A stretch of 64,000 nt of DNA from Paenibacillus amylolyticus (lineage in GTDB: Bacteria; Bacillota; Bacilli; Paenibacillales; Paenibacillaceae): contig NZ_CP121451.1 of NCBI RefSeq assembly GCF_029689945.1, positions 4,588,001 to 4,652,000 on the forward strand, in the 5' to 3' direction. This document shows, piece after piece, positions 30,790 through 42,199 of the stretch. Made by a program: the position numbers and the translations under genes. How positions within the stretch are numbered: the stretch's first letter is position 1; every line of letters begins with the position of its first letter. Under the pieces are notes generated by a model, which saw nothing but the letters and a program-made list of their open reading frames with translations, was not told the DNA's origin and ran no database searches.

Positions 30790-31737
30790 TTAACCGACGA
30801 TTCCTGTACGTTCTACACTCTCTACGAAATATCGTTGCACAAACAGATAGATGACGATCAAAGGCAAAATGGCAAGAAGAATTCCTGTATCCTGGATCAT
30901 GCTTAGATAGAACGGATCGGCCTGGGAAGCCGCACCATCCGTAACCTGCTGGGCCAGATTATACGGAAGAGACGATAACTGGGTCGACATGACTTTGCTT
31001 GAAGTCAGATACGTTGTTGTATAGAAGCTATCGTTCCACTGCCATACAAAAGAAAACAGCATGACTGTTACCATGGACGGAATTGCATTGGGCAGCATGA
31101 TTCTTGAAAATGTTCGCCCGATGCCCGCGCCGTCCACGTAGGCCGCCTCCTCCACTTCCTTCGGAATGCCTCTGAAGAATTGGCGGAAAATAAAGATATA
31201 CAAGCCAGCCTTGAGCGAATTCGCTGTAATCGCTGTCAGAATGAACGGCCAGTACGTATTGAGCAGATTAACAGGCTTGCCGGTCAAGAGCGTTACAAGC
31301 CCCATCAGGTCAAAGCTTTTCAGGTTCAGGTACACCGGAATAAGAATGGTCGTTGGCGGTACAAGAATCGTCAGAATGACACCGGCAAACAGCCAGTTGC
31401 TTCCCCTGAATTTCAGTCTGGCGAATCCATATCCTGCAAGTGCACAGGATGCTGTAGTCAGCAATGTTGTCGTCGCAGACAGGGCAAACGTGTTAAACAA
31501 TGTTGCCCAATAATCCATTACGCGTATCGCCTGCTTGAAATTGTCGACAGAGAAGTTCTGTGGAATCCATACCACCACTGCCGAATACAGATCACCTTTA
31601 TCCTTGACGGATGTTGAAACCTTCTGGAATATGGGAAACAGGATAACGAAGGAAAGCCCGGTAATCAGCACGAATCGGATTATGGCCCACAGCCAGCCTT
31701 TCCAATGCTCCAGCGATAATAATCGTGATGTTGTCAC
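30790..31737 (-). CDS. Carbohydrate ABC transporter permease, MalG/LplC type (second pair of the cassette)
   Basis: CUT1 permease with helices from AIIRFVLITGLSFVILFPIF and EAA loop GIPKEVEEAAYVDGAGIGRT, ending VQRYFVESVERTGIVG. I chose GTG 31737 (315 residues), because AGGAGG lies nine bases before it; the frame is open to 31836 but that part overlaps the preceding permease. It partners with the LplB-type permease immediately upstream (stop at 31755). It belongs to a different subtype from the pair at 37.3-39.2 kb, as its C-terminal segment contains a longer periplasmic stretch (TDGAASQADPFYLSMIQDTG). Confidence 0.9.
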   Translation of the reverse strand: MTTSRLLSLEHWKGWLWAIIRFVLITGLSFVILFPIFQKVSTSVKDKGDLYSAVVVWIPQNFSVDNFKQAIRVMDYWATLFNTFALSATTTLLTTASCALAGYGFARLKFRGSNWLFAGVILTILVPPTTILIPVYLNLKSFDLMGLVTLLTGKPVNLLNTYWPFILTAITANSLKAGLYIFIFRQFFRGIPKEVEEAAYVDGAGIGRTFSRIMLPNAIPSMVTVMLFSFVWQWNDSFYTTTYLTSSKVMSTQLSSLPYNLAQQVTDGAASQADPFYLSMIQDTGILLAILPLIVIYLFVQRYFVESVERTGIVG

Positions 31738-31754
31738 CTGGGACACCCTCCTTT

Positions 31755-32600
31755 CTAATCTTGATAGAAGACTCGCTTCGAGAAGATGATGGACACAATA
31801 ACCAGAATGATGGCAATGGCCAGAAAGTAGACCCATGCCATGGCCGAGCTTAATCCAAAGTCAAACTTGACGAAGCCGGTGTCCCGGATCAGTTCCGTCA
31901 TGGCATTATTGGCAAACGAATCAATGATGGTATAGATCGCGTTGACAAAAATAAGCGGGCTTACCATTGGAAATGTAATTTTCCAGAAGGCTTCATACCC
32001 CGTCGCGCCCTCCATCTTCGAAGCCTCATACAGTTGAGGAGAGATGGTCTGGATTCCTGCCAAAAAGATCAAAATCTGTACGCCGGATTGACTGACAATC
32101 TGATAGATCCGATCTACGGCGCTACTCAGATAGGTGACGATCCAATCGCTCACTCCGGCGTTAACCATCAGATTTTCAAGTTCAAATGTTCCCAGTGAAC
32201 TTCCACCGGTGCTGCTCTGATTCACCGCTTCAATCAGGCTGGTGCTCTCCAGCGTCATAATTACTCCTGATGCCAGAATAACCGGCAGGAAAAAAATCGA
32301 CCGTGCTACAGCCCGGCCCCTGAACTTCTGATTCAGGACGACGGCAAGGAACAGACTGAATATTACGATAAGCGGCACGTTGATGAGTACGTCTGTGATC
32401 GCTTCTATTAATGCACGGTTAAAGCTTGTATTAACGGTCAGTGCCTGAATGTAATTGGCGACACCCATGAACTGAATCGCTATGCCTTCTGCGTTGGCTT
32501 GAATTGTGCTCATGCTGTATCGCAGTGAGGCTAACAGCGGGATGAAGAAAAACAACACAAAACCAATGAGCCAGGGAAGCACGTAGATTACGCCCCACAT
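31755..32600 (-). CDS. Carbohydrate ABC transporter permease, MalF/LplB type (second pair), N-terminus uncertain
   Basis: CUT1 permease with MWGVIYVLPWLIGFVLFFFI as first helix and EAA loop PQLYEASKMEGATGYEAFWK, then IIFSKRVFYQD. The first standard start in frame is ATG 32600, without a ribosome site. The frame continues upstream as LKWKWGSRTYAQQKA, which looks like a genuine permease N-tail but has no start before the stop at 32650. A one-base error in the four-C run at 32629-32632 could supply a start in another frame. It follows the DUF5696-like gene. Confidence 0.83.
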   Translation of the reverse strand: MWGVIYVLPWLIGFVLFFFIPLLASLRYSMSTIQANAEGIAIQFMGVANYIQALTVNTSFNRALIEAITDVLINVPLIVIFSLFLAVVLNQKFRGRAVARSIFFLPVILASGVIMTLESTSLIEAVNQSSTGGSSLGTFELENLMVNAGVSDWIVTYLSSAVDRIYQIVSQSGVQILIFLAGIQTISPQLYEASKMEGATGYEAFWKITFPMVSPLIFVNAIYTIIDSFANNAMTELIRDTGFVKFDFGLSSAMAWVYFLAIAIILVIVSIIFSKRVFYQD

Positions 32601-32653
32601 GGCTTTTTGCTGAGCATACGTACGACTTCCCCATTTCCATTTCAGGAGCGTCT

Positions 32654-35230
32654 TCAGAGCTGCTCACCACCAGTCACATAGCTTTGGGCTTCCACTGTAT
32701 CGTTATCAACTTTCACTGGGAAGTCGTTATAATTGACGATTACGAACCCGCCACCTTCATATGTTGTCCGGAAGACGCCCTCCTCCAGGGATTCATGTGA
32801 TATCATGGAACGTCCGTCAAACGGAAGATTCACCTGGTTCACCTCGTTGTAGATCTCGGCAGCCAGATCGATCCACTGTTCATAATTCGCTGCGTAGAGA
32901 TTATCATAATCCGTTTCTTTCACGACATGGTTTGGCGCATTGAACCATGCAAAGTAGGGGCTGGCTCCATATTCAATCAACTTCAGCACATATTGCCTTG
33001 CGTTCGTATATGTGGAGAGATTGTATGGAGTACCTGTATAGCTGATGCTGCCGTGTACAACGAGCTGATAGAAAGGAATCTCTTCATCCTCCAGCTTGAA
33101 ACGGCTGCTGGTCATCGGCGCATCTGTCAGACCGGTTATATATGGCAGGGCATAAGCGTTTCCGCCTTCAGCTACAAGTGAGCCTGCCTGCTGCCGGATC
33201 TGTTCAAGTGCCTTTTTAACGGAGTCCAGCGCTTGTGTTCGGTCCAACAGCTTTTTCGGATTCATATCGCTGTTTAACTGCCCTGCCAAGTCATTCAGGC
33301 TCAACGACAGTCCATCCTTTTGCAGGGAACTGAGCTCAGCTAACATGTCTTCCGTCACGTCCTCCAGCAAGTTGGGTGATAGCACATAGGAAGGAGAACG
33401 ATCCCGGTCCCGCCGCTGGATGGCCTGGTTCATCGGATACATGACCGCCGGTTCCTGAGTTAATGTACGTGAAGCTTCTTTGGACGGTTTGAATCCTTTT
33501 TTGGATTGCACATTGAGCAGAGCGATATCCGGATAGAAGCCGATGCCTGCTTCTTGTGTGTATGCGCTGAATTCCCGCAATCCCTTTTTCCCGCCTATAG
33601 CGCTGTCGACTTGAATGGTATCCGGCAGTCGATGATGAATTCCGCCGTTAAGCCATCCCGCATAGCGCACCTGAATATTGGACACCTTCTTCTCCGTCAA
33701 GGCGGAGAGAATGCTTTTGGCTTCATCAAACGTGGTCAAAGCCTCCGTCGAATCGTACGGTATGCCCAGCATATGCTTCCTTGTTGTCATGCCGCCGAAC
33801 AGTTGCAGGTAAAAGGGAACATTGCTCTGCTCCTTGCTGGCATTCAGCTCGGGAAGTCCGCCATTCTGCAACAGGTAATCCCTATGAGAGAGGCGAGTCC
33901 CGAATAAGAGGCCTTATCTTCCCCTACAAAAGCATATCGAACGACGAAGTCGGACACGGTTGCTTTCTTCTGGAACTTCGGAAGTGTACGAACCATATCA
34001 CTTGCCTGAAGCGTTACATCGCTCTTGTTCACGACATAGAAGCTGGGATATACGTTGTTGTAGCTGTTCAGCTTGCCGCTGATATCAGCATTCACAACGG
34101 CTACGGCATCCCCTTCTTCAATAATGCCCAGGAAAGCTCCCTCTTTCCGAATCATTCCAAATACAGGCAACCTGGCTCTGGCTTCATTCGAACTCGCTTC
34201 CCGCAGCTTCATGGTCATATCCGGTCCATAGATGTCCTGTTGGTAGGACGGATACTGCAGCTTGCCATTGTTAAAATGGATCAGTGCTCCCGAACCGTCC
34301 GGCACCAGTATGGAGCCCTCTTCATCTGCACCCCCGGCCCCAAAGTAATCCAGTACAGATATGCTGTTGATCGGATATTCCTCCGGGAAATGAATGCCTG
34401 AGGACGGAACACGCACAAGCAGATCCTCTCCATCCAGCTCATATTCCATCGTGAGCATAAACAGCCGTGGTCCGCTTCGTTCCTCTTCAATGCCGAACTC
34501 GGCATGATCCTGAACCAGATCCTCCGGTGTGTAACCGGCTGTGTCCAACGCCTTCAGGGCCCGGGACAGCTGCAATCCTTGCATCGCCTTATCAATTCGG
34601 ACGTAAGCGCCTTCATCCTTGTCTTCCGCATATCCGACCTTCAAGGCCCGCTGCCCTGCTTGGTCCAGCTGTGCCAGCAGCTTTTCGTTCAAATCGCTCC
34701 TTGCTGATCTTCATCGGCAAGTCTTCGATGGATCGCTCAGTGCTCCCAAACTGGTAGTGAACTCGTACGCCAGCTGGCAACACCTCGTAGCTTATCTGCT
34801 TGTGTGCAACACTATCCGTGAAGGAATTCACGGTGCTGCTCTGTCCCAGGCTGTCGAAGAAGCTGAGCTTCGTTTGTGATGACAAAAGGTCTTTATTTAT
34901 CCCGGCTGCAACCCCATCCTGCTCACGATCTGCTGGATTACTGCGCCAGATTTGCCCGCTCTGCGTGTGAATCACTGCTATCTCGGCTGTCTCTTCGTGA
35001 ATGAACAACTGCAGCGCAGCGTTCTGTGCAATGCCTACCATACCCGGAAGGCGGACATCGGTGAACGATGATTTTAATTCCTCTCCGGGAGGCAGGGAGG
35101 GAAATTCCGTCTGATCTGCGGCAGCTACGGTCTCGGGAGCGAGCGGTGTTGACGAGAATTGACACCCGCCAAGAAGCAGACTGCTCGCGAGCAGCATGCC
35201 TGTTATTTTTTTGGCTACGGCATATTTCAT
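32654..35230 (-). CDS. DUF5696-like secreted lipoprotein, two frameshifts
   Basis: Exported lipoprotein with signal KKITGMLLASSLLLGGCQFS (lipobox LLGGC), then about 850 residues. This family of unknown function occurs beside sugar importers and resembles a glycoside-hydrolase-like barrel with flanking beta domains; that similarity is from memory and the catalytic role is unproven. The frame breaks twice. At a three-A run on plus (34691-34693) one base too many separates KISKER from NEKLLAQLDQ. Near 33885-33897 a CT repeat (or one missing base) separates YSGLAS from RDYLLQNGGLPEL. AGGAGGAATCGATT precedes ATG 35230. It sits between a Yip1-like membrane protein and the second permease pair, within the ten-gene cassette. 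Confidence 0.78.
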
Positions 35231-35247
35231 AATCGATTCCTCCTCCC

Positions 35248-35883
35248 TTAGCCCCGAAGCACTAATTCCTGATAGATAGTTACGACAAACGATACAATCT
35301 GCTGAACCAGACTGAAGAATAACAGGCACAGAAATGCCATAAACGCCATCGCTACAAGTGTCAGCAGCATCGTAAGCACCGTTTTGGCTGGTGAATACTG
35401 ATGAACTGTCATATTTCCCACAAATAACAGATATACCGTCCAGGCGATGGCGAGTGCATTGGAGAAATAATAAAAAGCAGTTTCCTGCGCAGAAATCACA
35501 AGACTCAGCCAGATCCATGGGAAATGAATAAGGAACAACGGGACCAGTGCAAAACACGTTGACATGAAAATTTCGGAGAACTTGCCCTCCCCGTCCATCA
35601 ATGTGGTTAATGACCAGTTGGCTACACACCAAAACAGCACCGGTATAATGACATATACCATTTCGAGCAGACTGTTCAGATACTTTGGATTACTGAGATT
35701 AATGAGAAAACCGCTGTACTGGGCATGCAAAATTTTGGTGATCACCAGAAGCACCAGGATCATGAAAGCAATCAGCAGGGAGTTTCTCTGGTTCCGTTCA
35801 TATTTTAATTCCCAGTATCCGTCAAACGGGTGAAATATCACATGCAGAGGGTACTGGTACATTTGCTTACTTGATGCCTGCAT
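35248..35883 (-). CDS. Yip1-domain multi-pass membrane protein
   Basis: Integral membrane protein of 211 residues with about five hydrophobic helices (SLLIAFMILVLLVITKILHA, LLEMVYVIIPVLFWCVANWS, FALVPLFLIHFPWIWLSLVI, LTLVAMAFMAFLCLLFFSLV). The layout and the short N-terminal segment YQYPLHVIFHPFDGYWELKY match bacterial Yip1/YIP1-family proteins of unknown role. Start ATG 35883 has AAAGGAGG upstream; the longer frame to 35928 is not needed. It overlaps the end of the NHL gene by 17 bases, so the two are translationally coupled. Confidence 0.8.
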   Translation of the reverse strand: MQASSKQMYQYPLHVIFHPFDGYWELKYERNQRNSLLIAFMILVLLVITKILHAQYSGFLINLSNPKYLNSLLEMVYVIIPVLFWCVANWSLTTLMDGEGKFSEIFMSTCFALVPLFLIHFPWIWLSLVISAQETAFYYFSNALAIAWTVYLLFVGNMTVHQYSPAKTVLTMLLTLVAMAFMAFLCLLFFSLVQQIVSFVVTIYQELVLRG

Positions 35884-37330
35884 TCGTAGTCCTCCTTTTC
35901 TGCCTGCGAACGATGATGATGGTGACAAACGCAGCGACAGCCAGGAATAGTCCGGACATCATCCATGAAAAATGCTCACGCAACAGCTCTTTGCGGTACA
36001 AAAGAAACGCTTTGGAATACCCTTTGGGCTCCATGCTGCGCTTGAAATATTTCGCAGACTCGGCGTACTCCTTCTGACGAAGCAATGCTTTGCCAATTCC
36101 GGCATATGCATATTCCAGGTTAGCGTTCATCTCGGCAGCTTGGGCAAACAGCACTGAAGATTGATCTTCATCACCGTTATAGTAGCTGCGCACTGCTTCG
36201 TGGAGCGTACGCCCGTATTCGGTGGTTTGAAATACAGTGATTTCGCCAAGCGCTTTGTCCAGAACCAACATCCGGTCTCCCGCACGTTCCAGAGCAACAG
36301 GTGTATTAAACTGGCCCAGGCGATTCCCGATACCGCCAAAAATGTGGAGCAAATATCCGTCACCGTTGTAGGTAAAGATTCGGCCCTTGCTGGAATCCAG
36401 AACGGAGTACATATCGCTGTCCCCCACATCCACATCAATCAGTCGGGATGGTCCGGCTTCCTGGGTGTACAGGAGGTCACCCTGAGGGGTCTGATAACCT
36501 TCTCTGCGCAAAATGTCCGTACCTTGAGCATTCAGCTTCTTGACCGGGTCTTTGCCGCGATCCCCGCTTGTGGCGTAGATGAATCCCTCTTCATCCATAT
36601 CCAGGTTGGTAAATTCCGTTGGAGTGAACATCACCATCTGGCTGCGCTGCTCCCGTGTCGCAAACCGTTTCCAGAGATATTCCACCGGGTCCACCTGGAC
36701 TCGGTTCGCTCCAATGAAGGAAGAGAACGTACCATCGGCGCTGAATTCCATGAATCCATCAAATACGCCTTCGGCCATAACATAGATGCGTTCCCCTTTG
36801 TCCATAACAATCCGCATCGGTTTAAACTGGAAGTCTGCTGTTAGCAGATCTGATTTCGGTTCAGACACAATCTTGACGAGCTTCCCTTGTTCATCCAGAT
36901 GCACCACCCGGTGATTATCCGAATCAGCAACCAGCATATGGCCTTTTTCCGTAACGTACAATCCTTGTGGATTTTTAAAATGATCTTCCTTGCCTTCCTG
37001 CACAAACGAATCAATCGTCCGTACCAGCTTGAAGTTGCGATCCATCTCAATGATGCGGCCATTACCCGAATCGAGCACAAAGACGTGCTGATTGGCGGTA
37101 ACATGCATGTCGCTTGGCTCTTTCATGGGTGTCGTGTTCAACTTCTTGCCGGTGATAATCGTTGTTGCTTCGTATGCCGCTGGTGCCGGAACTGCGTCAC
37201 CCCAGAAGGAGTAATGATACGCATCCGTCTTCCCGTCTGCACTCACATAAGATGCCTCTTGAACAAACAACAGGAGGCAGATCATGCCCATGATGACCGA
37301 TTTGCGTGTATTCCATGTGCTTCTCCGCAC
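35867..37330 (-). CDS. NHL-repeat beta-propeller protein with TPR-like segment and C-terminal membrane anchor
   Basis: Exported protein of 487 residues: signal peptide (SVIMGMICLLLFVQEASYVSA), a six-bladed NHL-type propeller (repeats such as PSDMHVTANQHVFVLDSGNG, NPQGLYVTEKGHMLVADSDN and PVALERAGDRMLVLDKALGE), a helical TPR-like hairpin (YAYAGIGKALLRQKEYAESA), one membrane helix (FSWMMSGLFLAVAAFVTIII) and a basic tail. It is thus a surface propeller tethered to the membrane. No catalytic residues are recognised. GTG 37330 has AAAGGAGG upstream. Lies between the first permease pair and the Yip1-like gene. Confidence 0.82.
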   Translation of the reverse strand: MRRSTWNTRKSVIMGMICLLLFVQEASYVSADGKTDAYHYSFWGDAVPAPAAYEATTIITGKKLNTTPMKEPSDMHVTANQHVFVLDSGNGRIIEMDRNFKLVRTIDSFVQEGKEDHFKNPQGLYVTEKGHMLVADSDNHRVVHLDEQGKLVKIVSEPKSDLLTADFQFKPMRIVMDKGERIYVMAEGVFDGFMEFSADGTFSSFIGANRVQVDPVEYLWKRFATREQRSQMVMFTPTEFTNLDMDEEGFIYATSGDRGKDPVKKLNAQGTDILRREGYQTPQGDLLYTQEAGPSRLIDVDVGDSDMYSVLDSSKGRIFTYNGDGYLLHIFGGIGNRLGQFNTPVALERAGDRMLVLDKALGEITVFQTTEYGRTLHEAVRSYYNGDEDQSSVLFAQAAEMNANLEYAYAGIGKALLRQKEYAESAKYFKRSMEPKGYSKAFLLYRKELLREHFSWMMSGLFLAVAAFVTIIIVRRQKRRTTNAGIK

Positions 37331-37345
37331 CTCGCTGCCTCCTTT

Positions 37346-38227
37346 CTACTCTTTCATGCCCGAAGTGGCCATCGTCTGCATAACACTGCTCTGAGAGATG
37401 ATGAACAGGGTGATCGGTACGATCATCAACAGCAAGGCAACAGCCGCACCTACACCGGCTCTTGCAATCCCTCCCTGTACAATCTGACTGAGCGCATAAT
37501 GCAGCGTTTTGAGATTTTCACTGTAAATGAAGCTCCCGCCGTCCGTTCCCCATAACGCGGGAAACTGCAGGATCATTAGCGTGAGCCATGCCGGCTTCAC
37601 ATTGGGCATCACGATGCTCCAGAAGATCCGGTATTCATTGGCTCCGTCGATTTTGGCTGCCTCCAGCAATGCATCGGGAATCTGCTCCATGAACTGTTTC
37701 ATGAGGAAAAGTCCCAATGAGAATGCGAGTGATGGCACAATAATCGATGCGTGAGTATTAATCCATCCAAGCCAGGACATGACCATGTAGTTTGGAATTG
37801 CCGTAACATGCGGCGAGAACATGAGAGACAGAATGACAATGGTGAACAACACTTTGGAACCCGGAAAACGATATTTCGCCAGCGGATAAGCCGCCGCAGA
37901 TGCAAGAAGGATATGTCCTGCTGTGCCAAGTATCGTTATGAGCAAAGTGTTGGCAATATAGCGGGATAACGGTACCCACGAATTGCCCATAAGATTAATC
38001 AGATCGGCAAAATTCTCCGTTGTCGGATTGTTCACCCAGAAGCGCGGCGGGAAAATAAACAGCTCATCCAACGGTTTGAATGCATTGTTGACTGCATAGA
38101 TCAGCGGAAGCACCATAAAGGATCCGAACACAGCCAGCAATGCAAATAACATCAGGCTGACGGTAAATGACCGATTAAGCCTTTTTGGCATGCCAAACAC
38201 GGCACGTACTTTGCTGGTCATCGTCAT
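37346..38227 (-). CDS. Carbohydrate ABC transporter permease, LplC type (first pair of the cassette)
   Basis: CUT1 permease, 293 residues, with EAA loop IPDALLEAAKIDGANEYRIF and a first helix FTVSLMLFALLAVFGSFMVL. Its C-terminus FIISQSSVMQTMATSGMKE replaces the usual RYF..G ending. Start overlaps the stop of the LplB-type gene by four bases (ATGA). It works with that gene and with one or both of the upstream binding proteins. Confidence 0.92.
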   Translation of the reverse strand: MTMTSKVRAVFGMPKRLNRSFTVSLMLFALLAVFGSFMVLPLIYAVNNAFKPLDELFIFPPRFWVNNPTTENFADLINLMGNSWVPLSRYIANTLLITILGTAGHILLASAAAYPLAKYRFPGSKVLFTIVILSLMFSPHVTAIPNYMVMSWLGWINTHASIIVPSLAFSLGLFLMKQFMEQIPDALLEAAKIDGANEYRIFWSIVMPNVKPAWLTLMILQFPALWGTDGGSFIYSENLKTLHYALSQIVQGGIARAGVGAAVALLLMIVPITLFIISQSSVMQTMATSGMKE

Positions 38228-39179
38228 TCACCTATCTTTCTAAGCATTTTTTGCGTTAAAACGTTGGTGCCCAGCATTAAGGCAAACAGGACTGTTGCGA
38301 TGGCCGAGGCATACCCCATCTCGAAGCGAATCGTTCCGAAGTCCATCAGATGCGTGACCACGGTGTGTGCCGCATAGTTTACGCTCGGGAAACCTGCCAG
38401 CGCAATTGAGATCTCGGCTACGGCGAAAGAGGCAGTGATCTGCATTACCGCACCAAACATCAGCTGCGGTCTCATCGAGGGCAGTGTGATATACCAAAGC
38501 TCCTGCCACCGGTTCTTGATCCGTCCACCGTTCCGGCTTCCACCAGAGAACGATCAATCGTTTGCAGTCCTGCGATAAAAGCCAGGAAGCTGGTTCCCAG
38601 ACTCAGCCATAGTTGAACAATAATAACGATTGCCAGTACATACTTCTCGTCGGCAAGCCATTGGATCGGTTCAAGTACGACGCCAAGTCGCATCAGGAAG
38701 CCGTTCATATACCCGTAGCTATCGCCCGAGAAGATGATCAGCCAGATGAAAAAGACGTTGCCCGATATGGATGGAGCATAGAAAACCAGCGTCATGACCG
38801 CCCGAATTTTGGGAGACAGTTCATTGATGATCCACGCAAACAAAAAGCAGGCAATGTAACTTAAAGGACCTGTAATTACTGCGAAAAGCAGCGTGTTTTT
38901 GAGCGCGATCAAAAATACGTCGTCATTCAGGAACAGCCGGGAATAGTTCTGCCAGCCGACAAATCGCGGCAGCTCCAGCATATTGAAATGAAAAAAGCTG
39001 AGCCCAAGTGAAATGCCGACCGGAATGACTGTAAACAAGAAAAAAATCAACATAAACGGTGCCATCAATACATAATAATGCCTGCTGAGATACAGATCCC
39101 GCTTCAATAGGGACCACCAGCCGAGCTGGCGGGTATGAACGGCAGGAGCGGCGGCTGTCTTGGTTGTTTTAGCTTGCAA
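38224..39179 (-). CDS. Carbohydrate ABC transporter permease, LplB type (first pair), frameshifted
   Basis: CUT1 permease. N-terminal part: LMAPFMLIFFLFTVIPVGIS and SYGYMNGFLMRLGVVLEPIQ. The EAA loop SLVEAGTVDG is cut at a two-C run on plus (38521-38522); one more base gives GIKNRWQELWYITLPSMRPQ and joins the C-terminal part that ends KMLRKIGE. Joined length is about 318 residues. The start is TTG 39179 with GGGAGGG upstream. Confidence 0.87.
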
Positions 39180-39198
39180 CCGTTACCCTCCCTTTCCT

Positions 39199-42094
39199 CT
39201 ATTTCAGATTAAATTCTTTGCGTTTCAACTCAATTTCATCATCGATGTACAACACATAATCCGATAAGGCTTCACGCGGGTTCTCATTCGCATTAACCAC
39301 CTTGCGGAAGGCATTGTCCAGATGTCGTCCTGTGAAATAACCTCCGGGCAGCTGCGGAATTCCCTGTACCCACTCCCATTGTTTCTCGAGATTTTGATAA
39401 TCCTTCACAGGCCAAGGCAATTGCTTCAAGGCTTCAATATTGGCGGTTGGGTAACGGGAGCCGCTCCCATAAGGCCTTCCATTTCTCTACCGTATTCAAT
39501 CTGGGTCTGCTCATCCGTCCACCATTTCATGAACTTCCACGCCGCTTCCTTGTCCTCGGCATTTTCGAGCATCATCACCGCACTCGTGGCGCTGGCCACT
39601 TCATGCCGTATGGACCCATCCGGGAGCTGTGTACCCGGAACAATCGTAAAATCCCAGAGGTTGCGAATTTCCGGTGCCATAACCGTCAGCATGTTATACG
39701 TGGTGTAATCAGCAATCCCGATCGGCATTTCCCCGGTACGGAAACGGTTCGGAAAGTCAGCTTTGAGCGGAAACTTGTAATTGGTATAAAATTGCGTCCA
39801 GCGTTTGAATGCGTCCATTGAAATCTCCGAATCCAGTGCACTTTTCTTCTGGTCTTCGGTGTAGAACGTGCCGTCATTCTGATATAACAACATGGCAAAG
39901 GTTGAATTCGGAACCAGGTTGGCATTGTTCAGCGTATCCTCAATCGGCAGATAAAACTCCATGTTATGCTTCTGCAGCACGGCGATGGCGTTATATACGT
40001 CCTGCCACGTTTTTGGCGGTTCGAGGCCCAGCTCATTCAGAATATCTTTGCGGTAAAAAAGCATTGGAAAATGCTGCTGCTCTGGCAGGGCATATACCCC
40101 GTCGTTGTAGCGGTAAGGCGTCAACCCGCTCTCGCGGAACCTGCTGGCAACTTCCTCAAAATCGGGGAACTGGCTCAGATCTGCTGTTGCATTCCTCATC
40201 GCATAGTTCACCGGAATGTCTTCACCCATCTGCATGGCTACATCCGGTCCTTCCCCCGAGAGTGTAGCGGGCAGCAAAATATTAGGCGGTACGAGACGTA
40301 ACTGCACAGACACATCGGTATCCGGAGTAAACGAATCGTCAATCATGCCCTTCAGTACCTGGGCCTGATCCCGTCCAGTCGTGATCCATACGGTGATGGC
40401 ATCTTTCTTTTGTTCCACGTTGCCAATGCTGTCGTAATCTTCGGTATACGAGGCAACATATGCGCCCAGTTCGTGCTTGACCTGCTGGATGGTACTTGCC
40501 TCCGCTTTGGGCAGCGATTCACCTGGCGGAGATACGACAAGGTAGTCCAGCGTAATCGGCTGTTCACGCACTGATAGAATCCATGTGCCGAGACCGCCTA
40601 CGTTAATTTTGAACGTATCCAGACGTTTGGGAACCGTCTCGGGTCTTGCTGCCATGTCTTCCAGCTGCAATACCATGGCATGAAGTACGGCCACTTTGTC
40701 ACTTTGCTCCCCCGTGGCTTTTTCCAAATAATTTGCAACAGAGCGCAAGGTGTCAGCCTGTCGCTCGAACACCTCCCTCATCTCCGGAATACGCCGTTCC
40801 AGCTGGTAATCCCGCAGTGGATCCGGACTGTTGGAGGTGATCATTAATATTTTGCGATACATCTCATTCAGTTCCAGCACGCTGGATTCCACGGTCCGAA
40901 GCAGCGGAGCGATATCACCGAGTGTAACCGTCATTCGGATTCGGTGTTTTCCTTTTCCAGATGAAACTGATATGGCTGATCTTCCCCTGATCCCAACACC
41001 TGAGTTTGCCAGGTCGGGCTGTAGTTAAATCGAATGCGTTTCATTTCCTTGAACGGAACTTCGCCGTTGATCGTCAGACTGCGGGTGGCATAGATGCCAC
41101 GCAATTGATCCTGCTTCACCTTAAGCGCAATTTGATACAGTCCGTCTTCAGGCACGTCGATTTCCCACTCAATCCATTCGCCCGGTAGCTTCCAGTTAAT
41201 GCCTCCGATGGCGTTCATCCGAATTTTGGATACATTATAAGGCTCCAGCGAAGGGCTTGAACGGTCCGAGATCGGTGCCAGTGTAGGAGATGACTTGCTG
41301 ACAGCCTCCTCCCCCTGCACTTTTAGCATGACAGGAGAGGCTTGTTTCAAGCCGAGTGAGGCATAGGTCTGCTCCAGCTCTGCATAGGACAGGACTTCAC
41401 CTTCCTGGTACAACTCGATGTAATCAATCGCCATGCTCTCTCTTAATGAAGTGAGCGATAACTGCTGATTGCCTTTGTCAAAATAAAACTGAAACGGTTC
41501 CTCGAAGTATCCTGCGCTGTCCTTGAAGGAAGCTCAGCTGCCATTCGGGCTGTTCCACTTGTCTTGGTCTGAGGTCATTGCCACGATCGTCCTGTCGGAC
41601 GTTATCCTCGCGATTCCCCCATACCCTGTCAAACAGAAGAATATCAGCCCCTCTGAACGGGACCTTGCCGTTAACCTCAAGCCTGCGTTCGATTCCGGAG
41701 CTTTTGCCTTCTACGGGATAATAGTGAATGCGAATGTTGTACAAACCGCTCACTTGAACAGGAACATCCCAACGAATGGTTCCGGTTTCCGGCGTAATTA
41801 CGGCACTTCCGTCTAATCCGGCGTACCCTTGCACAACCTCAAATTCCCCATCCTCTGCCTGAACATATGATTCGCCTTCGATGCGTACCATCTCATCGGG
41901 TTTGGCCGTATTGTCATGAGTAGTCAGATAGTGCTCATAACTGAATGAATCCTCGGTTCCCGATACCGCTTCAAAGTCCTCAAGCGCATGTACCGTTCCC
42001 GGATTACGATCCCGCGATGGATATAGTGTCCATATGGAGAGCACCAAGGCCAGGACAAGCACCAGGATTAGTCCCTTTTCTTACGTGACCGCAT
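39199..42094 (-). CDS. Solute-binding protein fused to two N-terminal beta-sandwich (CBM-like) modules, four frameshifts
   Basis: Unusually large receptor of about 965 residues. A membrane anchor (GLILVLVLALVLSIWTLYP) without lipobox Cys is followed by two tandem jelly-roll-like modules that share a motif (RRLEVNGKVPFRGADILLF and RSLTINGEVPFKEMKRIRF), a helical segment (VTLGDIAPLLRTVESSVLEL), and a family-1-type binding domain (PNILLPATLSGEGPDVAMQM ... AAWKFMKWWTDEQTQIEYGR). Breaks at 42073-42075, 41528-41529, 40943-40944 and 39456-39458 are each a one-base change in a short C or G run; correction gives one continuous frame from ATG 42094 to 39199. Followed directly by the LplB-type permease. 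Confidence 0.82.
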
Positions 42095-42199
42095 GTCTGA
42101 ATGTATCCCCTTTCCTCTAAACGTTGCGAGAACTGGACGATTGACTAACCCGGACAGACCGCACCTGCACTGGTGCGTTCTGCCCGTGTAATGTGATGC

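Noticed and set aside
36161..36844. Plus-strand frame of 227 codons opposite the NHL gene
   Set aside because: No ribosome site and low-complexity composition. It mirrors a well-supported minus-strand gene, as do other long opposite frames at 27655-28251, 20280-20888, 33781-34401 and 36887-37555.
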